Shown here: piece by piece, positions 26,003 to 39,200 of the stretch | How the letters are laid out: each line of letters opens with the position of its first letter | How positions within the stretch are numbered: position 1 is the stretch's first letter | From: Bugula neritina | Taxonomy: Eukaryota; Bryozoa; Gymnolaemata; Cheilostomatida; Bugulidae | Assembly: GCA_964035545.1 (NCBI GenBank) | Contig: OZ037765.1 | Location: 17,230,698 to 17,294,697 of the forward strand | Direction of reading: 5' to 3' | Length of the DNA: 64,000 bases | Made by a program: the position numbers and the translations under genes | The notes under the pieces: generated by a model | What the model saw: the letters and a program-made list of their open reading frames with translations, nothing else | Databases searched by the model: none | What the model was told of the DNA's origin: nothing

Positions 26003-29000
26003 ATGTCGAAAGAAGATAAAGCTACAGATTTTAAAAATCAGGCAAGTATTATAAAATTAAATACGTTTTTAGCCACTCTTAATAATTGTGATTGAAATTA
26101 TTAGATAGACACAAACTCTTCTTATGAAATATTTATATAGTTTAGATATTTATGAAATTTTCTAGTAGCACTAACATATGCGCAGTTCTAAAGTCGTTCA
26201 AAAAGACGATGTCATCTATTATGACACCAACTATAGCTTACTGATTTTACCCAAAATATAATTTTAAACAATATTGGCAGAGTAGATGTATGTTTAGCCA
26301 AAAGTTTTGTGGAAATGTAGAATTTTTTGTGAAACCTATGCTGAGCAGATTATAGGAGCTAATCAGCCACTGAATAAAAATATTCACATTAGCACAAAAT
26401 TTTGAAATAGTGCACGAGTCACAACATATTCAACTATATAACTACATCAGGTGCCAATAAAATAAGATGTAATATTTCATTTTTTATAATTACTATATAA
26501 TGCAAAAATGTTGTACTGTTTCTTGAGAGTCAGCTCTTTTTGTTCATTGATTTAAGTCTAACTTCAAAATAACTTACAATTAATTTTGTATCAAATATGA
26601 TACATCTTACTACTTCTACTATATACACTATAGAAATTATACTAACAAAAGCATTTTATTGTGTACTAGCTACATTTTCTAGCTTCTTATTTCAGCTGAG
26701 AAAAATAATGTGATATTTAGAAGCATTACTGGCATGGCTTTTTGTTTTGCTACTATTTTAAAATATAATATTTTGTGAAAAAGTACATATATATAGCTAA
26801 AAATCAAGTTAATTTATTATTTAAATTTATTGCTAAGGGTTGGCTCATATAGTTGAGAAACTGTAGCTAATAAGGCCTATATTCACCATTGTAATCAGGA
26901 AAGTTCAATCTGTGTGATCAGAAGTGTATCCTAGAGTTGCAGATTAGCCCAGTCCATGTATTATAGAGCAAAATAGTTTTAAGAATTTTGCAATTGGCTA
27001 ATGCTAAAGGCTGCAAGTTATGATGGCCAAAATATTTAAGAATTTCTATAAGCTTTTCCTCGCTAAATGAGCTCGATGTGAAAGCATGCAGAAGTGCCAA
27101 ACACCGTTTATATTTGTTACACAACACTTTCTGCAACATTATTCTTTATGTTAGCCTATCCACCAAATTGTAATTTTGACAAAGCTTTAGTAATTTATTT
27201 GTTGAACTTTATCAGTATGGTGTGTGACATTGTACATTTAGTTACTATAGATTGCATAGAATGATAAATAAACTTTGTTTTTCAACTTGAAGCTACACCT
27301 ATATGTGTATATATGTATATATGTATATATGTATATATGTATATAGGTATATAGGTATATAGGTATATAGGTATATAGGTATATAGGTATATAGGTATAT
27401 AGGTATATAGGTATATAGGTATATAGGTATATAGGTATATAGGTATATAGGTATATAGGTATATAGGTATATATGTATATAGGTATATAGGTATATATGT
27501 ATATAGGTATATAGGTATATAGGTATATAGGTATATAGGTATATAGGTATATAGGTATATAGGTATATATGTATATAGGTATATAGGTATATATGTATAT
27601 AGGTATATAGGTATATATGTATATAGGTATATAGGTATATAGGTATATAGGTATATAGGTATATATGTATATAGGTATATAGGTATATAGGTATATATGT
27701 ATATAGGTATATAGGTATATAGGTATATATGTATATAGGTATATATGTATATAGGTATATAGGTATATAGATATATAAGTACTATAAGTTATAGATTAAA
27801 TTGACTATGACATTTATTTATAAAGGAATTACTTACAAATTTGTTTTGTAACATAACAAATACTCGCCACTAGTCAGGGTGATGTAGTGCTTAAGTATAT
27901 AAGTATTATATAAGTGCATATAAGTGTCCTTAGCCCAGTTTAAAGTCTCTAAACACCAGCATCACAGTATTATAGGTGTGAAATAAGTGTGAAAGTTAGA
28001 ATTTACAGTTGTGCAAATTTGGCACAAGCATATCCTCAATTAGTCAAGTAGTTGGCAAGTATTTATACATCATACTCTCACTGGTAGTTTAACGTCCGTA
28101 GAATAATTCATTCAATGCTGACAGTTAACATGAGAACTATTGTAATGCAATACTACATTTTACATCACTTTACCAAAGTATAGGTGGTTTTACAACAGCT
28201 CCAACAAAACAGTTTTTCCTGCTAATTAACTATTCAACTTGAATGACCCAGCAAAAATTTTGAAGTGTTTGCTTTCAAAGCTGAATGGTACTTGATGAAA
28301 ACATCAGCTTATAATTTTTTATACTGACCAGCAAAGTTCTATACTTACATTAAGTACTTCGCTGTATAATTGTTGAAAATTTATGAAGTAAGAAGTTAAT
28401 GTGGTTTCTAGTGTTTATATAACATCTAGGACCCTGTATGCTTGTTTAAGAAAAAGTTGTTTTTTAGGTACACAAAATTGTGTTTTTATATTTCCGTTAT
28501 GAAAATAATATCATATTGATCAATAAACCTTGGCTTTTAACTTTTGGTTTGCATTTTAAGCTGCAATTGATACTTTTTACTATTATTTATTAGCTTGCTG
28601 ATTTCTAAACTTTTTTACTCTCTTTACTAGGTTGAAAATTTTATTTTATGTTTTTATAAAGTGTTTTAGTTACCATAACTTTATTTACACACATTTCCAT
28701 AGCCATCGCTATGTATCTAACATGGTCTTTTTTAAACATCTTCATGGTATGAATTGATTAGCAGGAAATCATACAATCATACTAGTATGTGCTAAAAGTG
28801 TCCTCACATAATAATATTCAAAACACTTATGTTTTGAGGTGAAAATAAAATAACGGCAAGTTGAATTATTAGATCAGTCACCAGTTGATAAACAACTTAA
28901 CTTATTCTATTGGTAGAAATTTAGTTTGATTATTTAATTATAACAGAGTAGTCCTATCTAATATAGTTTTGTTTACTGATCTTCTCTCTACAAAACAACT

Positions 29001-32000
29001 GTTGTACACTTACCCCATCACAAACCATGCTTCAAAGTTTGACTTGTTTCTACTTAGAACCTCATATATTAAGGAAGTTTCAAAGTTTCAGATTTTTACT
29101 CTACGGTTTAGATTTTGAACAAACTGTTATTTTTCGTGGACAACTAGTTTTTTACCATAAATACCTATTATAAGTTGCTTGCTAGAAGTAAGCTAGGTTT
29201 ACATCTGGCACAAGGCATTATGTAACCTATTCACCAATTGATCACTGATATGGTCATTGCATCATATTCCGTATGATGGCTGCAATAAGTTGATACCCAC
29301 ACCTTGCATTTTGGTAAAAGAGACACTACTAGTAGGCTGTATCCTGCACGATCTATTATTAAAGGTACTACTCTAGAATACAATAATTCAAATATTTATA
29401 GGAGATGAGATACAATGAAGTCTACTGTACATACAAAAAGCTAGAAGTATAATTATATGACTGACAAAAAGCTAACGCAATATTATGCTAGAAATTATAC
29501 TACTAATGTTGATGTTAAACGATACCGGCTTTTTTTTCTATCTAATTAGTTAATCAAATATAAGGCATAATTGCATTCTAAATTGTCATCAAATCAAGTA
29601 GTATTTACTATTAATTTATTACTCATTAGGTTTTAATCACACAGATATGAAGTATACAAGTATAAATGCTGTTTAGCAACAGACGTGCATTAGCTTTAGA
29701 AAATGGCAGTGAAAATACAAAGTATATCAGATCTATGCCTTTTTATTTGTTGTCAAAAATATTTTCAGGTATGTATTGATTTTTTTGTTGCACTGAGTTG
29801 CCAGTTTGGCAAAATGTTTTTAACTGCATTTCATAACAATGACAGGAGGTTAAAGGATATCAATTTAAGACTAATCTATGAAACAAGTTTTTAGTTGGAT
29901 GCTGTCAAATCTGTCAAATTGCTGGCTGTCCTTTATGCAGTAGGATTGTTATCAAACCAACAGCTTCAATTACAGAAGTTTTGGCAGGCAGATTGACTTC
30001 CATCTACTTGGTTTATATTGTTATAATGATTAGGCAAAATAAGTTTTCTTAAGTAATGTTGCTTTCTTTGACCAAACTTTTCTAACTTTTGCATAAAATA
30101 TTTTATTCTAAATTCCTTTTACCACTCTTTTTTTAACTTACTTTAAACAACTTTTTTAGTTATTTAAAGTGTTTGGTGTTTAATTGTCATCATGCAGTGG
30201 TGCTTAAAACAATCAAAAGTGTTTACTATAAGCTACCTGAGAGCTAGCAGTATTTTGTATGATTAGGAATTTTGAGAATCACTTATTTTTCTAGATAGAT
30301 GCATTATAACAACATATTTCATTATACAGGAGAGCATGCATAATGAAAGTATAAATGGTGATAATTTTTGAGTTTTTTTACCCTTTTTCACCATAAAATA
30401 TGTTTTATTTCACTTCATGCTAGATTGAAAGAAAATAAGTCTTCAGATTTTTAATCAAAAAGTATTAAATGAAATTTTTACCATCTTTCAATACATTGAC
30501 ATTATATACATTAAACAGATAAAGCATTTTTGTATAAAGATATTCCTACAGGTTGAAACCTGAGTATGTTTAATTTAAAAACTGCGAAGCCTAGCTTTCT
30601 TTGAAAGAGATTTATGCAGATTGTTGAACAGCAGCAATAAAGAAAATTTCAGTTATATATACTTTATTTAGCTAACATTAGATATATCATATTATTAGAA
30701 TAATGATGCATCATCGGAAACAAAATCAAGCACCGGCACAATCTGCCTTAAAATAGTCCGATTCACATTCTCTACGGCCGGCCTGTTTCTCATCAACTTT
30801 GCCTACCTGATGCTTGGAGCCTATATATTTGAGTACCTGGAAAAGTTCAACGAAGAACAGGAATGCTTCGAAGGAGCTGAAAACTACGCCCGTGCTCAGA
30901 ATGCCACGATGGTTCTCATGCTAGACGTTGCTAATAAAATCTCGAGCTACGATATTCTCCAGACAGAAGGTGGGGACAAGGTCATTGAAGAATCTTACAG
31001 GAAAGTGTTGAAAAGTTTCTCAATGGCAGTGCTAGATGTCAACTACAACGTGAGCAAAGACTGCACCAAACTAGGACAACCAGGAGGTCCACAGTACGCT
31101 TGGACCTGGGCCGGAGCTCTTTCATTCTCTATGACTATCATCACCACAATTGGTAATAACATTATAATATAACTTATATTTGAACAGCATATGACTAAAT
31201 AATTTATAGTGATGTTTCAAATATTTTTATTTATGCATTCTTTGCTGTAAGAAGTAGCAAATTTTTGGAGAACCAATAACAATTGTGCAGCATTTTCAAA
31301 AAATATCAGCTTGTGTGCAAAATTAAAGCAGCTCCTAACTTCTAAATTTACAGCAACATTAAAGAGTAATTTTAAAAAGAAATTTTACAGACTGCAAGTT
31401 TGGTCATGAGTAGAATGACCATGGTAAGTAGTTAAATGAAAATAAGTAGCATTAAGTACATTTATTAGTCACCTTCACTGGAAACTGTGAATTATCAAAT
31501 TTATTAGAACCAAATACTAATTGTTCAAACAATTTCTAGCAACCACCACAAATTACAATAACTTTCATACCTTGTTGATTTGTATATATAGGTTACTATA
31601 TAGGCTACACAATAGTGTTGAGATGGTATTTGGTAGGGTTTTAGTATTGGTTTTGTTTTCGGTGTCATTTTTATAGATCGGTTCCATGACAGTTGATATA
31701 GGTATGGTTTTTTAGTACCATCACTCAAACTATTGACACTATGCTTAATACACTCAAAGTACAAACAGCTTTTTCTGGTATTGAATAAGCATGTTTACAA
31801 GGTCACAAGTTGTAAATGCAGGAAATCATACGAAATACCAAATATACTAACCCACACAACCAGAAAATTAGCACCATAATTATTTAAACATGTTAAAATA
31901 CCGTTTATTGAGCAGCCACTCAGTTTTCGTATTCCTACTACCAGTTGAGCACTGTTACATGGCCACATTGTTGCAGGCTATGGAGTTATCGCTCCAAAGA

Positions 32001-35000
32001 CACCGTGGGGTAGAATGGTGTGTGTGGCCTACACCATCATAGGCCTCCCAATAATGTTCATCTGCTTGGCTGGTATTGGAGATGTTTTAGCAGATATTTT
32101 CAGATTTTCTTATGCCACCCTTTGCTGCTGTGGCTGCTGCCAGAGCAAGCCAAAGAAGGTAAGTATAAAAATAAATTAATAAGAAAGATCAAAGCTGATA
32201 CCACTAGTAAATAGGTGTTCATAAAAGTTTCAACAACTCTTAGCAAATTTTCCCAATAGTTTTGAGATAGCAATGCTGTTTGGGTGATAACAGAACAATT
32301 CATGTAGCTTGCGCTAATTATTGCCGTGTGTACTACATGAACAGTTTATATACTATAATCCCATTGTATATAGTATAATTACATTGTATATAGTAAATAA
32401 CAAATTGTCTATAGTATATGACACATTGTATATAAAATATAGCACATTGTATGTGCTATATAGCAGACAATATAATATGATTTTATATAGAAATATTTAT
32501 ATTGTATTTAGCAACTCATATATATTATTTGGCACAAACTATATTAATATATAATATAATTTGTAAAACCCGCATTTGGTACTCTAGTTACTGCATACTT
32601 TATGATATAGAAGAAGGATGCGGACATGATGTCTCTAAATGTGTGGAAGACTGATGCACATGGCAACACCTCTATAGGATACAATGACGAGGACGAATCC
32701 GATGACGAAGAGAGTGATGGAGAAGAAGCTATCATCACAGTTCCCTTGACTATCAGTCTCATTGTCTTATTCTGTATGACCATTATTTTGAATATTATAT
32801 ATTATATATTATATATTATATATTATATATTATATATTATATATTATATATTATATATTATATATTATATATTATATATTATATATTATATATTATATAT
32901 TATATATTATATATTATATATTATATATTATATATTATATATTATATATTATATATTATATATTATATATTATATATTATATATTATATTTCACACACAT
33001 AGATATATGCAATGTGCAAACTACTGCAAAATTATGCTGTTTTAAATTTAGTTTTCATTGAATACTTTATTAACTGCTTTACTTGTATTAAATTTGTAGA
33101 TAATAAGTAAATTTGGAGTTACCTTTCTTTTCTCACAAGTTGAAATTTTATTGTTTTAGCCTTTCTCTTCCTTGGGGCTGCTTTGTTCTACGTATGGGAA
33201 AAATTTCCGTTCGTGGACTCCTTTTACTTCTGCTTCATAACTTTTTCAACAATTGGGTTTGGAGACTTTGCACCTGGCACTGATAATTTAGACAATGCCA
33301 ACTCCCAAGCTCAGATGATTGTCACTGGAGTGTACCAGGTGGATGTTTAAACCAATATATATATAGCATATTATCTTAGCATCAGCACGGGTGTAACGCA
33401 GCACTAGCCGATAATACTGTGCGACTGTCATTTCTTATCAACTAAATCAAAAGAAATACTCAACTTAATAAGATTGTAGCTCTAATAGAGTTGTGACTTG
33501 TGTGTAAATATAATCATACATAAAGCTTTCTACCCATTTATTACCTAACTAGTATTATGTTGAGTAAAGAAACTAAAATATGTTTTTGCTGAATAGATAT
33601 ACACAATATTATTTAAGTTATAACTTGACTTGATGTGAACAAATCTTAAAATTGTGTTAATGCACCTCCACCAACTATCTGCTACCAACTATCTGCTACC
33701 AACTATCTGTTACTAACTATCTGCTACCAACTATCTGCTACCAACTATCTGCTACCAACTATCTGTTACTAACTATCTGTTACTAACTATCTGTTACTAA
33801 CTATCTGCTACCAACTATCTGCTACCAACTATCTGTTACTAACTATCTGCTACCAACTATCTGTTACTAACTATCTGCTACCAACTATCTGTTACCAACT
33901 ATCTGCTACCAACTATCTGCTACCAACTATCTGTTACTAACTATCTGCTACCAACTATCTGTTACCAACTATCTGCTACCAACTATCTGTTACTAACTAT
34001 CTGCTACCAACTATCTGTTACCAACTATCTGCTACCAACTATCTGTTACTAACTATCTGTTACCAACTATTTGTTACCAACTATCTGCTACTAACTATCT
34101 GCTACCAACTATCTGTTACTAACTATCTGCTACCAACTATCTGCTACCAACTATCTGCTACCAACTATCTGCTACCAACTATCTGCTACCAACTATCTGT
34201 TACTAACTATCTGCTACCAACTATCTGTTACCAACTATCTGCTACCAACTATCTGTTACTAACTATCTGTTACCAACTATTTGTTACCAACTATCTGCTA
34301 CTAACTATCTGCTACCAACTATCTGTTACTAACTATCTGCTACCAACTATCTGCTACCAACTATCTGCTACCAACTATCTGTTACTAACTATCTGCTACC
34401 AACTATCTGTTACTAACTATCTGTTACCAACTATCTGCTACCAACTATCTGTTACCAACTATCTGCTACCAACTATTTGTTACTAACTATCTGCTACCAA
34501 CTATTTGCTACCAACTATCTGTTACTAACTATCTGCTACTAACTATCTGCTACCAACTATCTGCTACCAACTATCTGTTACTAACTATCTGCTACCAACT
34601 ATCTGCTACCAACTATCTGCTACCAACTATCTGTTACTAACTATTTGCTACCAACTATCTGCTACCAACTATTTGCTACCAACTATCTGCTACCAACTAT
34701 CTGTTACCAACTATCTGCTACCAACTATCTGCTACCAACTATCTGTTACTAACTATCTGCTACTAACTACCTGCTACCAACTATCTGCTACCAACTATCT
34801 GCTACTAACTATCTGCTACCAACTATCTGCTACCAACTATCTGCTACCAACTATCTGCTACCAACTATCTGCTACCAACTATTTGCTACCAACTATCTGC
34901 TACCAACTATCTGTTACTAACTATCTGTTACTAACTACCTGCTACCAACTATCTGCTACCAACTATCTGCTACTAACTATCTGCTACTAACTATCTGCTA

Positions 35001-36204
35001 CCAACTATCTGCTACCAACTATCTGCTACCAACTATCTGCTACCAACTATCTGTTACTAACTATCTGCTACCAACTATCTGTTACTAACTATCTGTTACC
35101 AACTATCTGCTACCAACTATCTGCTACCAACTATCTGCTACCAACTATCTGTTACCAACTATCTGTTACTAACTATCTGCTACCAACTATCTGCTACCAA
35201 CTATCTGCTACCAACTATCTGCTACCAACTATCTGCTACCAACTATCTGCTACCAACTATCTGCTACCAACTATCTGCTACTAACTATTTGCTACCAACT
35301 ATTTGCTACCAACTATTTGCTACCAACTATCTGTTACTAACTATCTGTTACTAACTATCTGCTACCAACTGTCTGTTACTAACTATTTGCCACCATTGTT
35401 CACATACCAACCATCATCATCTGAGCTGCACATATTTAGCTGAAAACTCAATACTATATGATTTATCAGAGCTAAGTATCTTTATATTAACACTAGTTGT
35501 TGCACGACTATTTTTGATATTTGAATATATTTTAAGCTTTCAATAATACATAATTGTAGTAAGTTGGTTATTCAGCCCTTGAATGCCTTTCTAAATTATT
35601 GTTTTGCTTGTTTGTGACTGAAGGACCAATCTATTATTTTAAAACTAAGGAATAATTTTAAAACTATGGTGTAATATGCTGATACAACAAGGAAGGGTGA
35701 AATCTATGCCTTCCCTTGTATCATTACACACAATAAGTCTATTTTACCCTCCAGATTCTTTAATGAGCCCATATTTCTTGGAAAGTTCAAATGGAATTTA
35801 TATAAGTTATTGGCTCGAATGCTTAAATTAATGTAACATAAATGTAGTTCATGTGTCATGATTGAATATTATAATATCTTGCCCCACAAGAGGTGTTAGG
35901 CAGCTGCCACAAAGTGTGAGATGGTGGTGACAGGTTGCTGCTAGCCAATAGTTAAGCTTTCATAAACCCAAACATACTGCTTATCAACCAGTTTATGTGT
36001 ATTGAGCAGATATTAGGAATGGCTATGGTGTCCATGTGTTTCCAACTGATGCAAGATGAGATAGTGGCAAAGGTCAACTGGCTTTTGCAAAAGTGTAAAC
36101 CGAAAGGTAAAAGCTCTAAGACATCTGATAATAAGACTGAAGGAGAAGAATCTACTCTAGTAGCAGCTCATCCAACTGTGATCTCTAATTCAGAAAAAGT
36201 TTAG
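26003..36204 (+). CDS. Two-pore-domain (K2P) potassium channel C, about 403 aa
   Basis: Exons: 26003-26041 (first, 13 codons, tentative, GC donor), 30699-31152, 31977-32158, 32611-32773, 33160-33338, 36010-36204 (TAG). All phases join. Numbering assumes the 26003 start: M1 about 34-56; cap Cys69; sequons at Asn81 (N-A-T) and Asn130 (N-V-S); first filter IGYG at 164-167 split by intron 2; M2 from 178; LCCCGCC at 213-219; an acidic linker (about 250-264, [14 protein letters not shown]); M3 from 267; second filter IGFG at 311-314; and M4 with MCFQLMQDE. The second coding exon is 454 bp, exactly as in channel A. The last intron (33339-36009) sits in phase 0, whereas A and B have phase 1, and it is filled by a minisatellite. 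An alternative first exon at 29703-29768 is possible. Third of three tandem paralogues. Confidence 0.87.
27299..27776. repeat. (GTATATAG)n octanucleotide microsatellite, intron 1 of K2P-C
   Basis: About 60 tandem units of GTATATAG, with interspersed GTATATAT variants, in the presumed first intron of K2P-C. The variants are concentrated at the start and recur in later clusters. No coding content. Confidence 0.95.
29703..29768 (+). other. Alternative candidate first exon for K2P-C
   Basis: ATG in a good context (AAAATGG) opens 22 codons ending at a strong donor, CAG|GTATGT, in phase 0. That is exactly what the exon at 30699 needs. The peptide contains LCLFICC, hydrophobic and unlike the charged N-termini of A and B. 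The more distant exon at 26003-26041 (hydrophilic, but with a GC donor) fits the family better. Both may be used. Confidence 0.3.
32349..32470. repeat. Degenerate ~21-bp repeat in K2P-C intron 3
   Basis: Five to six diverged copies of a unit around CATTGTATATAGTA. It lies between the 32158 donor and the 32611 acceptor. Confidence 0.6.
32790..32990. repeat. (TATTATA)n heptanucleotide array just after a K2P-C splice donor
   Basis: About 28 near-perfect copies of a 7-bp A/T unit. The array starts about 17 bp after the donor at 32774, so the exon frame appears to run on into an artificial IIYYILY-repeat peptide. That peptide is not part of the channel. Confidence 0.95.
33669..35395. repeat. 1.7-kb minisatellite of 14-bp units, K2P-C last intron
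   Basis: About 123 tandem copies of AACTATCTGCTACC and variants. Variation is mostly at two positions (GCTACC, GTTACT, GTTACC, GCTACT), plus ATTTG and ACCTG variants. Rare variants recur 210 bp (15 units) apart: ATTTGTTACC near 34070 and 34280, and ATTTGCTACC near 34671 and 34881. This indicates block duplications. Confidence 0.97.
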
Positions 36205-39200
36205 ATAGCTTCAAGCCATACCTACAGCTTCTAGCTTCTAATATCTACAGAAAACAGTCTGTATTGGAGTTATGTTCTACATGACAGTTCAATATTTTTG
36301 TGCATGTGTTAAGTGGAAATTGAAAACATGAAAAAAATTTCTTCCTCCAAGTTAAAACTATGAACAATATATTTTATGATGTTGTTTGTTTTGGAGTTAT
36401 CATGCTTTTGAGGTTGTGCATATTTTAACCTTAAATAACTGTGTGTTCATGCTTGTTATTTCGTATTTTCTTTGACTTTAAATATTGCTAAGCAAAACAT
36501 TCAATACATGTTTCTAAATGACAACTTAGTTTATATAAAGTAACTGGTAAAGTGATAAAATGTGTATAACAATTACAAGCAAGGCTATTTGTTAAAAACC
36601 ACTTTTGCGCTCAGTGAACAAAATTTTAGATACCTGGGTTTACTATTTTAAAAATTCCAGACATTAAAAAAAAGAATAGAAAGCCTGGGGAAGGAAGGGA
36701 GGGGTGAGAGAGAAGGGACTGAGTATTGCTCATCCTAACTTTTTGTAAATCTGTCCAAAGGCAAAGTATTCCAACTTATAATTAACTTGCTTTAATATTA
36801 GAAAATAAAAAAAGAACTCTTAATTCATAGCTTGATTAAAATAATAAGTAATAAAACTCTAAAACCCAGTCGTTCAAACAAAAATTTGATAAGCAATAAA
36901 ATAAATATTAATGAGAAAATAACTAAAACCAATTATACTGGCATGTGATGGGCAATTTTTGAGAGTTGTTTTCTCATGTGTCACCTTCATTTCCATTAAT
37001 CTTTTCTTGTAAGAAAAGTAATACAACACAATCTATTGTGTAGTTGGTTTGCTTTCAACAATTCTCAAACATCATTTATATGAAGTTAATAATCTTGAAA
37101 TATCAACCACTATTATCCATTGATTATATTATAGTCTATTCTCTACGAATTGCAAGCCTATTACAGCATAATATACAGTATATTATATCCTATAGTATAC
37201 GTAGTTTAAAATATGAATCATAATAGTCTATAACTTTGTCATGTCTAAGAGCAAAGTAACACACCCTGACACAAAACTTTAAATCTGAAGTCTAAAATAA
37301 TTAGTTTGAAGAGGTCTTTTTTATTTTCACTCTACATACACATTCCATGGCAATATTAAGAAAAATTGTCATCTCAACTCTTGAAATAATTAATGTCTTT
37401 CTCGTTATGCAATGCCACCAGCTTCTAGCCAGAACTAATTTGTTTGGTAAAATCCCATTAGTTCTACAACCTCAGCACTCATTTCAGCAGGTGAAATATG
37501 GACTTTTTCATTTAAATTAATTTTTTTAGTCTATATGCAATACTGCATATTTTATTATAAAAATGAAATTATTATATTAATAGAATTTCCAGATATTTTC
37601 CACTAGCTAACTAATACAAACACTGGCCAGGTGGTGGTTGACAAAATGTCTGCAGTATAAAATCCTCTCAGCACTGGTTATGCAATTTTTTATATTTAAA
37701 GCCTTTTATTCTCTGTGGTTGTTGTGCATGCATTCTGAGTCAGGGAGTGGTTTAGCTGCAACACATCTCTTTACAAAGCAGGTTTACCACCTGAAATGGC
37801 AGAAAGGAGCAAATTTCCAGAATTTTCTTTTTAAACTTCGCATTCCAGCCGACTAGCTCTAACAAGGTGGCACTGAAGATGAAGACTAGTTTTAAAGTTG
37901 AATCCACTCATCTTTCTCAGTAGAAGTAGTTGAAGCAATATCATTATGAATATAGCCGTTACACTCTATGCAGTTTGTCTCTGTATAGAGCTATAGCGGA
38001 TGAAGAATAATGATAGTAATTGTTAAATGGTCAACACTGCAGGTTAGCTAATAACAACTATTATTTTTGCCAATAGCATCAGCTGGTAACACCTGCTGCT
38101 TTTCATAATTGAATATTTATCAATATCCACTGAGAAAAGTTATTGCTGGAATTTTTTTAGGAGTGAAACCGGTGGTGCAATACCTCGAGCTAGATAACAA
38201 TAAGTGTCACAAACAGCATGCCAAAATTCTGTCGGCTGTTTGGAAATAATTAAATATACATTTATTTATATTTGGCAATTCCATGTGGTAATGCTGAGTA
38301 AAGTCAGAATACTTTTGCACTTATCAATTTTTGCACTGAAGCAAAATTCGTATGTATATCATTCTTTCAAATCCATTTACTTTATAACTAACTACACTCT
38401 TGCATGATTTACTCTGTTGCAGTCATAATAACATGACAGTATTAGTTGTATATAATCTTGCCAGATGTGTTTGCCTCTACAAAAAAGCTATAACTCACTC
38501 TCCTCTTAGCCAGAATAGAGTGTGAGACCTTTCATTATATTATAGGTTATATAAGAAAATATTTGCTTGAAAAACAACAAAGATATTATTACAGCTTATA
38601 AAACTGTTGTTCTACACTAGTAACATAAAGTGTTAAATCTGGCTTATTGCTGGTAGGTTTGTTTTGTTCTCCACAATTCTCATAACTTTGTATAGCTGAA
38701 GTTTTAGTAATGTTCTATTACAGATATTGTTCTAATCAACACAATAATAAATATACATTTTTTGGTCTCTATTATTTTAGCATGTATGTTGGCATTTAAT
38801 TAGGCCCTGTGAATAGTTAAACTTGCCTAAATGACTATCAACAATAAAATGACAATATTGTTACAGTTGAGTTTGAATAATTGTCCGGCCATTAGTAGCA
38901 CAATACCATTAGTACTAATTATTATTATAGCTCAAAATTACAATACTTTATTGATTGACAATGCACACATTTTTGTTGTATCGCACTTGCTCTTAGACAA
39001 GGAATACAAACTTTACTTGTATTAGGTGCAGACAAAGTCATTCAATGCTTTTTTGAACAACAAAAATGTTCCAAGTAAAACAAATACTTGGCATTGTATG
39101 GGAAATAATTTTACGGTACAGTATTTAACATCATGTTATACATTGCAGTCTATCAGGTTTGTAGCTCCGCCTTAGCTTCATTTTAGCAAAGTGCAGTTGA

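Noticed and set aside
32774-33045. Continuation of the K2P-C exon into an Ile/Tyr/Leu repeat peptide
   Set aside because: The exon ends at a GT donor at 32774; the open frame beyond it is the A/T heptanucleotide array.
34673-34990. 105-codon ORF rich in [10 protein letters not shown]-type repeats
   Set aside because: Product of the 14-bp intronic minisatellite, whose 42-nt frame cycle happens to avoid stops.
33669-35395. CRISPR-like regular array
   Set aside because: Units are contiguous 14-mers without spacers, in an animal intron; this is a minisatellite.
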